Assembly: GCA_030706015.1 (NCBI GenBank)
Contig: JAUZPI010000002.1
Location: forward strand, 94,510-158,509
Direction: 5' to 3'
DNA: 64,000 nucleotides
From: Bacillota bacterium
Lineage (GTDB): Bacteria; Bacillota; Clostridia; Clostridiales; Clostridiaceae
Part shown: piece after piece, positions 44,235 to 52,348 of the stretch
Layout: each line of letters starts with the position of its first letter
Position numbering within the stretch: position 1 is the stretch's first letter
Made by a program: the position numbers and the translations under genes
Notes under the pieces: model-generated
What the model was told of the DNA's origin: nothing
The model's database searches: none
The model's input: the letters and a program-made list of their open reading frames with translations, nothing else

Positions 44235-44573
44235 ATGACTATTAAACAGGTTTATAATACTAAGGATATTTTAGATTTAACTGGGATGAGTAGGGAGAAT
44301 ATTCGCAAAGAATTTAGAAATCATGATTATTACGAAGCATATAAAGTTAAAACATGGCAGCAATATGATAATTGGCAAATAGATTTAGAGGATGTATTAA
44401 AATACTTTATGCCACTTACCCCAGCATGCAAACCTATAATTTGGAAAGAATTAAAAGACAATAAAGGAGCTCCCTTAGTAGAGATAGATTTAGTTAAGCA
44501 TGCTGAAATGCTAGAAAATATTGTTGAATATAGAGAGCGTTTAGAAAAGTATATTGATGAAGTATTAAAATAA
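44235..44573 (+). CDS. Hypothetical DNA-binding-like protein
   Basis: A 112-residue protein starting MTIKQVYNTKDILDLTGMSR, with a helix-turn-helix-like segment (TKDILDLTGMSRENIRKEF) like small MerR/excisionase-type proteins, and a helical C-terminus. TTGGAG lies eight bases before the ATG at 44,235; earlier in-frame starts overlap that site. It may be an excisionase or regulator, which is inference. Confidence 0.55.
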   Translation: MTIKQVYNTKDILDLTGMSRENIRKEFRNHDYYEAYKVKTWQQYDNWQIDLEDVLKYFMPLTPACKPIIWKELKDNKGAPLVEIDLVKHAEMLENIVEYRERLEKYIDEVLK

Positions 44574-45329
44574 AGTCTTGTATGAAGAGTGGAGAAATCA
44601 GTTTAATTGCTTCTGCGAAACAGAATGTATGAGGCTAATGAATGTTACCTTGATACGTGTAATTCTAAATGAAAAGTGCATTAGATTACATTCTTATGTG
44701 ATTTTAATGTCACATTAGCATCAGATGTCATCGTCTTTACTAAAAACATATTTATATAACTATTTAGTTGAAAGTATCCTATTTTGAGGATAAAATTGGG
44801 TGGTTTAATTAATGAATTTATGTTGGAAACTGGGTAATTTATATATTCAGTATATTAATGATGACATTTGGTGTTAATTTTTTAGTGGCAAAGTGCATTA
44901 AATTACATTGTGGTCATGTATAAGGATAACTTTGTTGGAATTTCATGCAAGAGTTTAAATGTAAACTTGCATTGTGTTTTTGGTGTTTGATTATTTTTCT
45001 ACAGTTTTATTGAGTGGTTATATGTAAAAGTGAAGGATTATGTCATCTACTTGCAAGATTGTGTTACGATACGATTAATGTCTATATTTTGCAGGTTTTT
45101 AGACCAAGAATGGCTTGAATAAAGGCTTCAATCGGTGTTTGCGATTTATTGACGATTATATCATGATAAGGGTTATTTATATAAAAACCTAGGAAAAATC
45201 AATGATTTTTGATAATAAATTATTCATAGTGATCCTTTACGATAATATAAGCGATAACGTTTATTTATAATATACCTCCAAAAATTTAGGAATAATAAAG
45301 CGTATATATGCAATAACTATTATTAGGAG
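44574..45329. other. Long noncoding region upstream of the compact nuclease gene
   Basis: 756 bases without a credible gene. Holds a 20-base direct repeat with one mismatch (44,673-44,692 and 44,890-44,909, AAAGTGCATTA-ATTACATT) and a copy of the AATGGCTT-AATAAAGG motif (about 45,109) shared with 23,686. Probably contains the promoter of the nuclease gene. Confidence 0.5.
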
Positions 45330-46655
45330 GTGTTACCCATTAATAAATGTGTAAAAATAGCTATTAAAAATTGTAAAGAGTTTGATAAGAAATCAATATC
45401 TAAAATATTAATTGATTTGCGATATAAAACTGCATTAGCATGTAATAGAGCTATAACATATCTATATACTTTTGCATTAGAAAATATGGAATATAAAAAA
45501 CAAACAGGTTTAAGTATTGATGAAAAAGAACATTTTGGTAAAAGTTATAGTGCTTGGGTAGAAAATAGAATGAATGAAATAATGGAAACATGTAATAGTG
45601 CCAATGTAGCACAAACTAGACAATTTGTGGTTAATAGATTTAAAGATGACAAGAAGAAAGGATTATTTAAAGGAGAAATTAGCTTATCAAACTTCAAAAA
45701 AAATATTCCTATTATAATTCATAATGACAGTTATAAAATATTAAAATCTGATAAAGGCTTTCATATAGAATGTGGTTTATTTAATCTTAAATATCAAAAA
45801 GAACATGATATTAAAAGAGTTACATTTGAAATAGATAAAATGGGTAATAATGAAAAATCTACATTAAATAAAATTATTAAGGGCATTTATAAACAGGGTT
45901 CTGCACAAATTATTCAAGATAAAAAAGGTAAGTGGTATTTTATTATTAGTTTTGGTTTTGAAGTAGAAAAGAAAGAATTAAATATGAATAGAATTCTAGG
46001 GATTGACTTAGGTATTACTAAGGTTGCTACTATGCAAATATGGGATAATGATAAAGAATTGTGGGATAGACTATCTTGGAAAGAATGTATGATTGATGGT
46101 GATGAACTAATTCATTATAGACAAAAAATTGAAGCAAGAAAAAAGCAAATGCAAATAGCCAGTAAAGCTGTTGGTAATGGTAGAACTGGACATGGAATAA
46201 CAACTAGAATGAAGCCTTTAGAAAAAATGAATGATAAAGTAAGTAAGTTTAGAGAAACCTTTAATCATAAGGTTAGTAAATATATAGTTGATATGGCGGT
46301 TAAGTACAATTGTGGTGTAATACAAATGGAAGATTTAAGTGGATTTACAGAGCAACAAAGTGAAAGTTTATTAAGGAATTGGAGTTATTATGATTTGCAA
46401 AATAAAGTTAAATATAAAGCTGAAGAAAAAGGTATCATAGTAAATTTAATTAATCCATATATGACTAGTAAAAGATGTTCCCAATGCGGATGTATTAATG
46501 AGAATAATAGAGATTGTAAGAATAATCAGGAAAAATTCAAATGTGTTGTATGTAGATATGAAGAGAATGCCGATATTAATGCAGCGAAAAATATTGGTCT
46601 GCCTAATATAGAAGAAATAATTAAAGAAAGTTTAAAAGTCAAGAAAATAAATTAA
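45330..46655 (+). CDS. Compact Cas12f/TnpB-like RNA-guided nuclease
   Basis: A 441-residue protein with the RuvC residues of the Cas12f/TnpB group: Asp226 in GIDLGITK, Glu334 in VIQMEDLSGF and Asp415 in ENADINAAKN, with a zinc finger Cys383, 386, 405 and 408 between the last two. GHGITTRMKPLEKM and FNHKVSKYIVDMAVKYNCG match small clostridial Cas12f (V-U3/V-F) effectors more than ordinary IS605 TnpB. A CRISPR array follows 209 bases downstream. All three acidic residues are present, so cleavage activity is expected. The start is odd: GTG at 45,330 lies inside AGGAGGTG, and an ATT at 45,339 is at the normal distance. Confidence 0.85.
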   Translation: MLPINKCVKIAIKNCKEFDKKSISKILIDLRYKTALACNRAITYLYTFALENMEYKKQTGLSIDEKEHFGKSYSAWVENRMNEIMETCNSANVAQTRQFVVNRFKDDKKKGLFKGEISLSNFKKNIPIIIHNDSYKILKSDKGFHIECGLFNLKYQKEHDIKRVTFEIDKMGNNEKSTLNKIIKGIYKQGSAQIIQDKKGKWYFIISFGFEVEKKELNMNRILGIDLGITKVATMQIWDNDKELWDRLSWKECMIDGDELIHYRQKIEARKKQMQIASKAVGNGRTGHGITTRMKPLEKMNDKVSKFRETFNHKVSKYIVDMAVKYNCGVIQMEDLSGFTEQQSESLLRNWSYYDLQNKVKYKAEEKGIIVNLINPYMTSKRCSQCGCINENNRDCKNNQEKFKCVVCRYEENADINAAKNIGLPNIEEIIKESLKVKKIN

Positions 46656-46659
46656 CCAA

Positions 46660-46864
46660 TAAAGGGTGGCTTAGCTAAAGTTAATAACTTTGCTATATGA
46701 TATTCATATAGACCCTAAAATCGAGTAAGTACCAATAATTCTAACTATGTTAGTATGGCAACTCTCGATAAGCCTCAACTTAGGTTGGGAAACTCTATAC
46801 AGATGCTAGGAGTAGCAAGGCGTATAGAAGCAATCCTAATGTTAAGATTGGCTTAAACACAGTA
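46660..46864 (+). ncRNA. Putative tracrRNA / omega-RNA-like guide scaffold
   Basis: Six successive hairpins lie between nuclease gene and array: CTATATGA/TCATATAG (46,693-46,711); an outer stem ATCGAG/CTCGAT (46,720-46,769) enclosing CTAAC/GTTAG; CAAC/GTTG (46,776-46,787); TCTATAC/GTATAGA (46,794-46,828) enclosing GCTA/TAGC; and CAATC/GATTG (46,831-46,850). CCTAATGTTAAG (46,835-46,846) and GCTTAAACA (46,851-46,859) are complementary to the repeat parts CTTAACATAGG (one bulge) and TGTTTAAG. This is the place and form of type V-F tracrRNA or TnpB omega-RNA. Confidence 0.7.
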
Positions 46865-47090
46865 GTTAGGACTTAACATAGGTATTGTTTAAGCTAATCT
46901 CAAAATTTAAGAGCAGCTATGGATTAACATAGTTAGGACTTAACATAGGTATTGTTTAAGCAGGAAAATCTAGTCGTGTAGAACTTGGGAAGACAGTTAG
47001 GACTTAACATAGGTATTGTTTAAGCGTATGTAACTTATTACAAAATGCATTAAAATCTAATGTTAGGACTTAACATAGGTATTGTTTAAG
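46865..47090 (+). CRISPR. CRISPR array, four repeats and three spacers
   Basis: Four identical 29-base repeats begin GTTAGGACTTAAC and end GTATTGTTTAAG, at 46,865-46,893, 46,932-46,960, 46,996-47,024 and 47,062-47,090. The spacers are 38, 35 and 37 bases and unrelated in sequence. Repeats 1-3 are followed by C and the last by T, consistent with the downstream end being the older end. No cas1 or cas2 is present in the window. Position after the compact nuclease and its structured RNA indicates a minimal class 2 type V system. Confidence 0.92.
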
Positions 47091-47120
47091 TAATTGAATC
47101 TACTTCAAGTAGAATAGTTG

Positions 47121-47213
47121 GATAGTGTATCAAATCGTGTACCTTATAAGACTAAGTATTACGTAAAGAAATAGTGTATCAAAATATCTTAAAAATGATT
47201 ATGATACGTATCA
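47121..47213. promoter_or_regulatory. Three palindromic sites upstream of the serine recombinase
   Basis: GATAGTGTATC (47,121-47,131), ATAGTGTATCAAA (about 47,171-47,183) and the perfect palindrome TGATACGTATCA (47,202-47,213). They share the GATA...TATC layout and sit just before the promoter, as resolvase res subsites or autoregulatory operators do. Confidence 0.5.
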
Positions 47214-47222
47214 CTAAAACCG

Positions 47223-47251
47223 TTGACCTTTTGAAACGTTTTGTGTATAAT
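47223..47251 (+). promoter_or_regulatory. Consensus promoter of the serine recombinase
   Basis: TTGACC (47,223-47,228) and TATAAT (47,246-47,251) with an exact 17-base spacer; 34 bases before the start codon. Confidence 0.85.
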
Positions 47252-47285
47252 TATATACATAAGGTAGTTATTGGAGGTAATGGTT

Positions 47286-47882
47286 ATGAGAGTATATGGG
47301 TATGCAAGGGTAAGTACAAAGGAACAGAAATTAGATAGACAAATTGTGGAATTAGAAAAGTATGTTGACAATAGATTTATATTTACAGATAAAGCAAGCG
47401 GCAAGGATATGGATAGAGTTGAATATCAATTACTTAGAAAGGTAGCACAGAAGGGTGACCTTATATATGTTAAATCGTTAGATAGATTGGGTCGTAACAA
47501 AGAACAGATAAAACATGAACTAGAATACTATAAAAATGAGGGTATAAGAATCAAGGTGTTAGATTTGCCAACGACTATGATGGACATACAAGAAGGTCAA
47601 GAGTGGTTAATGGATATGATAAATAATTTATTAATTGAAGTATTAAGTACAATAGCAGAACAAGAGAGAAAAACAATAAAACAAAGACAGGCTGAAGGAA
47701 TTGCAGTTGCCAAAGCTAAAGGCAAACATCTAGGAAGACCAGTTATAGAAGTAGATGATAAATTTCTTAAGGCTTATAACGAGTGGAAAGAAGGAAGCAT
47801 TACAGCAGTCAAAGCAATGGAGCTAAGTGCTTTAAGTAAAGCAACTTTCTATAGAAAAGTCAAAGAATATGAAGGCAGGTAA
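47286..47882 (+). CDS. Serine recombinase, resolvase/invertase type
   Basis: A 198-residue small serine recombinase. The nucleophile is Ser10 in MRVYGYARVSTKEQ; DRLGRN (residues ~64-69), the long E helix with EQERKTIKQRQAEGIA and a C-terminal HTH (SITAVKAMELSALSKATFYRKV) complete the resolvase layout. It is not the IS607-type TnpA, whose DNA-binding domain is N-terminal. The start at 47,286 fits GGAGG eight bases before; ATG at 47,280 is too close. It may resolve dimers or invert DNA in the element. Confidence 0.92.
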   Translation: MRVYGYARVSTKEQKLDRQIVELEKYVDNRFIFTDKASGKDMDRVEYQLLRKVAQKGDLIYVKSLDRLGRNKEQIKHELEYYKNEGIRIKVLDLPTTMMDIQEGQEWLMDMINNLLIEVLSTIAEQERKTIKQRQAEGIAVAKAKGKHLGRPVIEVDDKFLKAYNEWKEGSITAVKAMELSALSKATFYRKVKEYEGR

Positions 47883-48077
47883 ATTATAACCTGTCTTTTT
47901 ATTATATCTCCATTACTATTATAAAGGGGTAGCGGGCGTGATTTACAATAAAGTAGGGAGTTATTTTACAGTGTAATCAGGAAGTACACCAAGGTCTATA
48001 GTCTGATTGAATTTTTAAACGATTGATATCATTTAATGTTGTAAAGTATACTCCATAGTAGTTATTCTTGTGTATGG

Positions 48078-48108
48078 AAAACCAAGGAAGGAGAATTCCT
48101 TCCTTTTC
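48078..48108. terminator. Possible terminator
   Basis: Stem CCAAGGAAGGA / TTCCTTCCTT with TTTT at the end. Confidence 0.5.
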
Positions 48109-48128
48109 ATTGGTTGGTAAATTAAACC

Positions 48129-48353
48129 TCACCTTACAATTCCACAATTTATATTATTTGATGCAACAGCTTTATTTTTAAATTCTATATCAATATCATA
48201 ATTTGATAGTAAAAAACTAACATCTAATCCTGTTAGTTTTTTTAAGTATACTATGTTTGTCCCGTTATTTAGCATACTTAAAATTGCTGTTATTTTATAA
48301 CTTTCTGGAGGGTAAACATACTTATTGTCTTTACCACCAGGGCGTTGCTTCAA
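48129..48353 (-). pseudogene. Possible remnant of a tyrosine recombinase C-terminus
   Basis: The ~74-residue frame contains KITAILSMLNNGTNIVYLKK followed by LTGLDVSFLLSNYDI, which follows the spacing of the integrase signature around the second catalytic Arg, the Gly-His and the Tyr, but the Arg and His are missing. No good start site. The 5' end on this strand runs into unrelated sequence. Weak evidence; it could also be a short unrelated protein. Confidence 0.3.
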
Positions 48354-48523
48354 AATATCTTGATAATTATTTGAGTTGGTTTGGATTTTTAGATACTAAC
48401 GGATTTGAAGATTCAGAAAAGAATATATGAGATATGATGATTAAAACATGTATTTATAAAGAGAATGAAACTTTTGATAGTTTAAGATTGGGTAAGTTTA
48501 AAATTGGATAAAATAGTTGTAAA

Positions 48524-49225
48524 ATGTTGAAATCTCCTGTTATTTGGTATAAGATACTATTAAAGGAGGTGAAAGACATTTCTAAGGAGGAATTAGAAAT
48601 ATTATATTATAAAGCTTCTATAATCGCCCCATTTTTAAGTATTGTTATCACTATTATTTTGGGAGTTATAAATCTTAGATACACTTATAAAACAAATAAA
48701 AAACAAGAAGAATTTAAAGATGAAATACAAGACGAACAAAATAAAACTAAATTAAGAATTAATCGTATTGAATGTAGTAGGGATTTTGAATTGGTTAATT
48801 CTAAAAAAGAAAGTTTTATAAATTTTATTACTGAAGAATTAGACGACTTGGAGAATTCAGAAAATATTAAAGATGAGAACCTAAAAAATAGAATCAACAA
48901 AAGTAATGCAAAAATACTTAGAAAAACATTCAATTTGTGTACAAGTTTATATAATGAATTAGAAAAGTTTTGCGGTAAAATATTAGATGAAACTTATAAT
49001 TGTGAAGAATATATAAATAATGAATTAAAGAAAGATATACATTTTTTAATTATGCAACAACATGAATTTTATAAAGAATTGTATATGAATTATAAAAAAT
49101 ATAGAGTATGTGGATTTATTTACCCAGAATTTATTAATCAAAATAACTTAAAGATGTTTATACAAAAATATTATAAAAATGATTTAGAAAAGTTTACGAA
49201 ATTAAGAAATAGTATAATGAGGTAA
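48524..49225 (+). CDS. Membrane-anchored coiled-coil hypothetical protein
   Basis: A 233-residue protein with one membrane segment (IIAPFLSIVITIILGVINL, residues ~32-50) and a long cytoplasmic helical/coiled-coil region (KTNKKQEEFKDEIQDEQNKT onward). No catalytic motif is visible. It is four bases from the next gene, so they form a pair next to attR, where cargo genes are common. A role as a membrane sensor or effector is possible only by position. Confidence 0.6.
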   Translation: MLKSPVIWYKILLKEVKDISKEELEILYYKASIIAPFLSIVITIILGVINLRYTYKTNKKQEEFKDEIQDEQNKTKLRINRIECSRDFELVNSKKESFINFITEELDDLENSENIKDENLKNRINKSNAKILRKTFNLCTSLYNELEKFCGKILDETYNCEEYINNELKKDIHFLIMQQHEFYKELYMNYKKYRVCGFIYPEFINQNNLKMFIQKYYKNDLEKFTKLRNSIMR

Positions 49226-49229
49226 AAAT

Positions 49230-49478
49230 ATGAATATACGAGAATACATAATAAAAAGATATCATATTGTTTTAAGTGAAAATGAATATAAAGAATTAGA
49301 AGAATATTTATTGAATAATATTGAAGATATAAATTCGGATAGTGAATTGAAATCTTCAATTAGAAATTATATTTTTACTAATTTAAAAGATAAAAAAATC
49401 AATCTAGTATTTTCTTCTGATAATTCAGATTTAAAACAAGCACTATTAATGTTAAAAAATAAACATAAAAACAAATAA
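49230..49478 (+). CDS. Hypothetical protein paired with the membrane protein
   Basis: An 82-residue soluble protein (MNIREYIIKRYHIVLSENEY), helical and charged, unknown family. AATGAGGT overlaps the upstream stop, giving a ribosome binding site for coupled translation. A likely terminator CCTCAAAATTGAGAAGG with T-run follows at 49,493-49,520. Confidence 0.55.
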   Translation: MNIREYIIKRYHIVLSENEYKELEEYLLNNIEDINSDSELKSSIRNYIFTNLKDKKINLVFSSDNSDLKQALLMLKNKHKNK

Positions 49479-49754
49479 ATTATTAATATAAGATCCCTCA
49501 AAATTGAGAAGGTCTTTTATTATGTTTAAACTTATACAAAAATCAACATTAGGCTTTAACAGAGTCTAATTATAAAAGGCTCGTTGAAAAAATGGGTCTT
49601 TTCTTATCTAATTCGGAAGTGAATTTAATGCTTGCAATTTCTTAGATAAATATGTTATTATAAAAAATGATAAATAAGGGAAGACATGACTTGTTTTATA
49701 ATGAATACATGTGTGTAATTTAATATATACTATGCATAATAAGAAAACTCTTAC

Positions 49755-49849
49755 TGCTCCATATGAAGTGGCTAGTAAAGCAGACATATATGAAACCATG
49801 AGAGGATATCATGCATTCTTATTAGACGCATAAGATAAAAAGGCATGTT
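49755..49849. repeat. attR: right 95-bp direct repeat
   Basis: Identical to 19,060-19,154. Downstream of it the sequence TTCTGCAATAGAATGTGCCTT completes a terminator hairpin that the left copy lacks, so the true chromosomal 3' flank of the aminopeptidase gene is here. Confidence 0.95.
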
Positions 49850-49871
49850 CTGCAATAGAATGTGCCTTATT
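49839..49871 (+). terminator. Original terminator of the aminopeptidase gene
   Basis: Stem AAGGCATGTTCT / AGAATGTGCCTT with loop GCAAT and a weak T-rich tail, now separated from its gene by the element. Confidence 0.75.
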
Positions 49872-49911
49872 TGTTAGTATATAATTTTTAATAAACTTAG
49901 GAGTGATATAA

Positions 49912-50682
49912 ATGAATCCCATAGCTTTTACTATTTTTGGACTTAGTATAAGATGGTATGGAATACTTATTGCCACAGGTATAGTTTTGGCATTAATCGT
50001 CGCATCTTATACTTGCAAACTAAAGGAAGTAAATTATGATTCCTTTACTGATATGGCTATTATTTTACTGCCTTTTGCATTTATAGGTGCAAGACTTTAT
50101 TATGTAATATTTAACTTTAGTTATTATAGTGCAAATCCTTCTAATATATTAAATTTTCGACAAGGAGGACTAGCAATACATGGCGGCGTTATTGCTGGTA
50201 TAATTACAGCGGCAGTTTATACTAGAATTAAAAAGAAAAGCTTTTTTAAGTATGCAGATGCTGCAGCACCATCTTTGATTCTAGCTCAAGCTATTGGAAG
50301 ATGGGGGAATTTCTTTAATGGAGAAGCACATGGAGGACCAGTGTCAGAAGGATTTATAAGTCATTTCCCTGAATTTATACAAAAGGGAATGTACATAGAC
50401 GGAGTATACTATCATCCCACTTTTTTATATGAATCTATGTGGAACCTTTTGGTTTTTGCAATTTTATTGCTTGTAACTAAGAAAAAGCCAAAGGATGGTA
50501 CTATAATATTTTTATATTTAGGATTATATTCTACAGGAAGATTCTTCATAGAAGGATTAAGAACTGATAGTTTAATGCTTGGACCTTTAAGAATAGCTCA
50601 AGTAGTAAGTTTATGCGGTATTGCACTATGTTTAGGTTATTTATTTGTAACTTATGGTATTAGGAGAAAGCCAATAGAATAA
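49912..50682 (+). CDS. lgt: Prolipoprotein diacylglyceryl transferase Lgt
   Basis: Transfers the diacylglyceryl group to the lipobox Cys of prolipoproteins. A 256-residue membrane protein with about seven membrane segments. The conserved motif HGGVIAG and the lgt signature [13 protein letters not shown] (residues ~138-150) are present. AGGAGTG precedes the ATG. It stands alone, directly after the mobile element, and ends at a terminator. Confidence 0.95.
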   Translation: MNPIAFTIFGLSIRWYGILIATGIVLALIVASYTCKLKEVNYDSFTDMAIILLPFAFIGARLYYVIFNFSYYSANPSNILNFRQGGLAIHGGVIAGIITAAVYTRIKKKSFFKYADAAAPSLILAQAIGRWGNFFNGEAHGGPVSEGFISHFPEFIQKGMYIDGVYYHPTFLYESMWNLLVFAILLLVTKKKPKDGTIIFLYLGLYSTGRFFIEGLRTDSLMLGPLRIAQVVSLCGIALCLGYLFVTYGIRRKPIE

Positions 50683-50687
50683 GAAAA

Positions 50688-50725
50688 AAATAAGCAAAAG
50701 GTATTAAATACTTTTTGCTTATTTT
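50688..50725 (+). terminator. Bidirectional terminator after lgt
   Basis: Stem AATAAGCAAAAG / CTTTTTGCTTATT with T-run, between convergent genes. Confidence 0.85.
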
Positions 50726-51555
50726 GATTCGTAAATATTTAAGAATTTTGAGATGCCATCCTGGTCAAGGGAAACACATCCTATAGTTCCATGCTTTGTG
50801 TCATCTGCATCGTCATTATGAAAATCAGAACCAGCTGTTATTAGCTTATTATATTTATTTGCTAGGTTTACCAGTCTTTCGGTATCCTGAGGGGAATTAA
50901 GACCGTAAATTGCTTCAATACCATCGAAATCAAATTTCATTAAATCTTCTACATTGCTTTTCCTTATTAATACAGGATGGGCAAGAACAATAACAGAATT
51001 AACTGATCTAAGAAATTCTATACCTTCCGCAATTCCTAGTTTTTTATTGGGTATGTAGGCAGGACTCTCGCTGTGAATTATATGTTTAAAAATGTAATCA
51101 ATTGTATAAGGATAGCCTGCATCAATTATAGCCCTGGCGATGTGAGGTCTAGCTACAACGCCTTCTGCATTATCAAGCATTTTTTTGTAATCAACTTTGA
51201 TATTAAAAAACTTATCCAGGTTTTCTACTATTTTAATGGCTCTTTTTACTCTATAGTTAGTCATTTCCTCCAGAAAGTTTTGGAAGCTTGTTTTTCTGAA
51301 GCTTTCATCTTTAAAGTAGGCTAAAATATGAATACTTTCACCTTCATGAAGTGTAGAAAGTTCTATTCCAGGAATTACTCTTATTCCTTGTTTCTTACCT
51401 TCATCTATAGCATTCTGCACGCCTTTAGTAGTATCATGATCTGTTACAGCCATAATATCTATTTGGTTTTCTTTTGCAAGATTCACCAATTGCCTTGGGG
51501 ATAACTTCCCATCAGATTCATTGGTGTGAAGATGAAAATCTCCTTTTTTGTACAT
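50719..51555 (-). CDS. PHP-domain phosphoesterase
   Basis: A 278-residue metal-dependent phosphoesterase of the PHP family. Metal ligands are visible in DFHLHTNESDG, VTDHDTT, GIELSTLHEGESIHILAY, AHPVLI and GSDFHNDD. Related proteins (YciV/TrpH) hydrolyse 3',5'-bisphosphonucleotides or act as 5'-3' exonucleases on RNA; the substrate here is not known. AGGTGATTA precedes the ATG. Confidence 0.9.
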   Translation of the reverse strand: MYKKGDFHLHTNESDGKLSPRQLVNLAKENQIDIMAVTDHDTTKGVQNAIDEGKKQGIRVIPGIELSTLHEGESIHILAYFKDESFRKTSFQNFLEEMTNYRVKRAIKIVENLDKFFNIKVDYKKMLDNAEGVVARPHIARAIIDAGYPYTIDYIFKHIIHSESPAYIPNKKLGIAEGIEFLRSVNSVIVLAHPVLIRKSNVEDLMKFDFDGIEAIYGLNSPQDTERLVNLANKYNKLITAGSDFHNDDADDTKHGTIGCVSLDQDGISKFLNIYESK

Positions 51556-51640
51556 ATAATCACCTCAGCACTTATTTAGAAATAATAGCTTCATTATATA
51601 ACAAATTTTTATATAAATGAACCTAAATCATAGAAGTTTA

Positions 51641-52108
51641 TTACCTTGGTATTAAATATTTGCACAAATAATATAAATTATGAGCTGTATTTATATCTTT
51701 CATGTCTAAATAATCTCTTGGATAATCTCCATCCCAAGGATAGATACTTAAATATCTCTCGTTGTATACATCTATAACATATTCCTCCTTCGAAAAGCTT
51801 AAGTAAAGTTTATATTGGGGTGCACTTGGAAGATCCTTAGGCTTTTCTATATAATTATGTTTTCTAAGTTCTTTAACAAATCCTTTCACTGTGGCTAAGT
51901 CATCGTTTGAAAGTTTTTGTTCTTTATAAAAATTAGTATCTAGAATAACGCCATTACAGGAGGATTCCAATGTTAAGTTCTTAGCTAACAGATTAGTATA
52001 ATAAAATTTGTTAGGCTTTTTACCTTGCAGAGGATTATTGCATCCTACTATAAATAAAGTAGTTATAAATAATAATATAAAAATTATTCTTTTTTTCAAA
52101 TAATTCAC
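51641..52108 (-). CDS. Hypothetical lipoprotein
   Basis: A 155-residue protein with a lipoprotein signal peptide (RIIFILLFITTLFIVGC, lipobox IVGC, Cys23). The mature part is beta-rich (KLYLSFSKEEYVIDVYNERY) with no family I recognise. GGAGGG precedes the ATG. Lgt and signal peptidase II would process it. Confidence 0.8.
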   Translation of the reverse strand: MNYLKKRIIFILLFITTLFIVGCNNPLQGKKPNKFYYTNLLAKNLTLESSCNGVILDTNFYKEQKLSNDDLATVKGFVKELRKHNYIEKPKDLPSAPQYKLYLSFSKEEYVIDVYNERYLSIYPWDGDYPRDYLDMKDINTAHNLYYLCKYLIPR

Positions 52109-52348
52109 CCTCCTTAGTATTCTGTTTTACTGCAAAGGTTAATGTATAATGAGCTTGAATTCTAATTATAAATTTAAATACTATCTTAATATAAGGTATT
52201 TTTGATAGGACAAAATTATGATATAAACCATATTGATAAATGTAAGTTATAGATTTGAAATAGTAAGCATATTGTAGAGTATAGTATACTTTAATTGCTA
52301 TAGCCGGGGTGTTTATTTTAAATTAATTATTTGGGTGGGGGAAGAAAA

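Larger units (their letters stand above)
19060..49849. mobile_element. 30.7-kb integrated mobilizable element with phage-like genes
   Basis: Perfect 95-bp direct repeats flank the region, a tyrosine integrase gene lies 123 bases inside the left one, and the insertion site is the 3' end of a protein gene that is preserved. Contents: integrase, FtsK-like ATPase, replication-relaxation protein, AIPR defence protein, SF2 helicase, single-chain RNA polymerase, GIY-YIG nuclease, tail-fibre-like proteins, a compact CRISPR-Cas12f-like locus and a serine recombinase. No capsid, terminase, lysis or type IV secretion genes were recognised, so it looks like an integrative mobilizable element or phage-derived satellite, not a complete prophage or ICE. 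Confidence 0.9.
49479..49911. other. Right end of the element and attR, no intact gene
   Basis: Contains the right att repeat (49,755-49,849), which carries the displaced 3' end of the aminopeptidase gene (an untranslated relic of 26 codons plus stop), its original terminator, and the promoter area of lgt. No other gene seen. Confidence 0.7.

Noticed and set aside
45330..46655. Reading the nuclease as an ordinary IS200/IS605 TnpB insertion
   Set aside because: No TnpA of the Y1 type and no obvious IS ends were seen, while four identical repeats with unique spacers follow directly; the CRISPR-associated reading fits better.
47025..47061. Spacer 3 shares the 14-base word CAAAATGCATTAAA with 44,128-44,142 in the element
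   Set aside because: Only the middle of the spacer matches and the PAM-proximal part does not, and the word is AT-rich; it is probably chance and not a self-target.
45330..47882. Reading nuclease plus serine recombinase as an IS607 transposon
   Set aside because: The recombinase has the normal resolvase layout with a C-terminal HTH, its own promoter and the reverse gene order to IS607 tnpA-tnpB.
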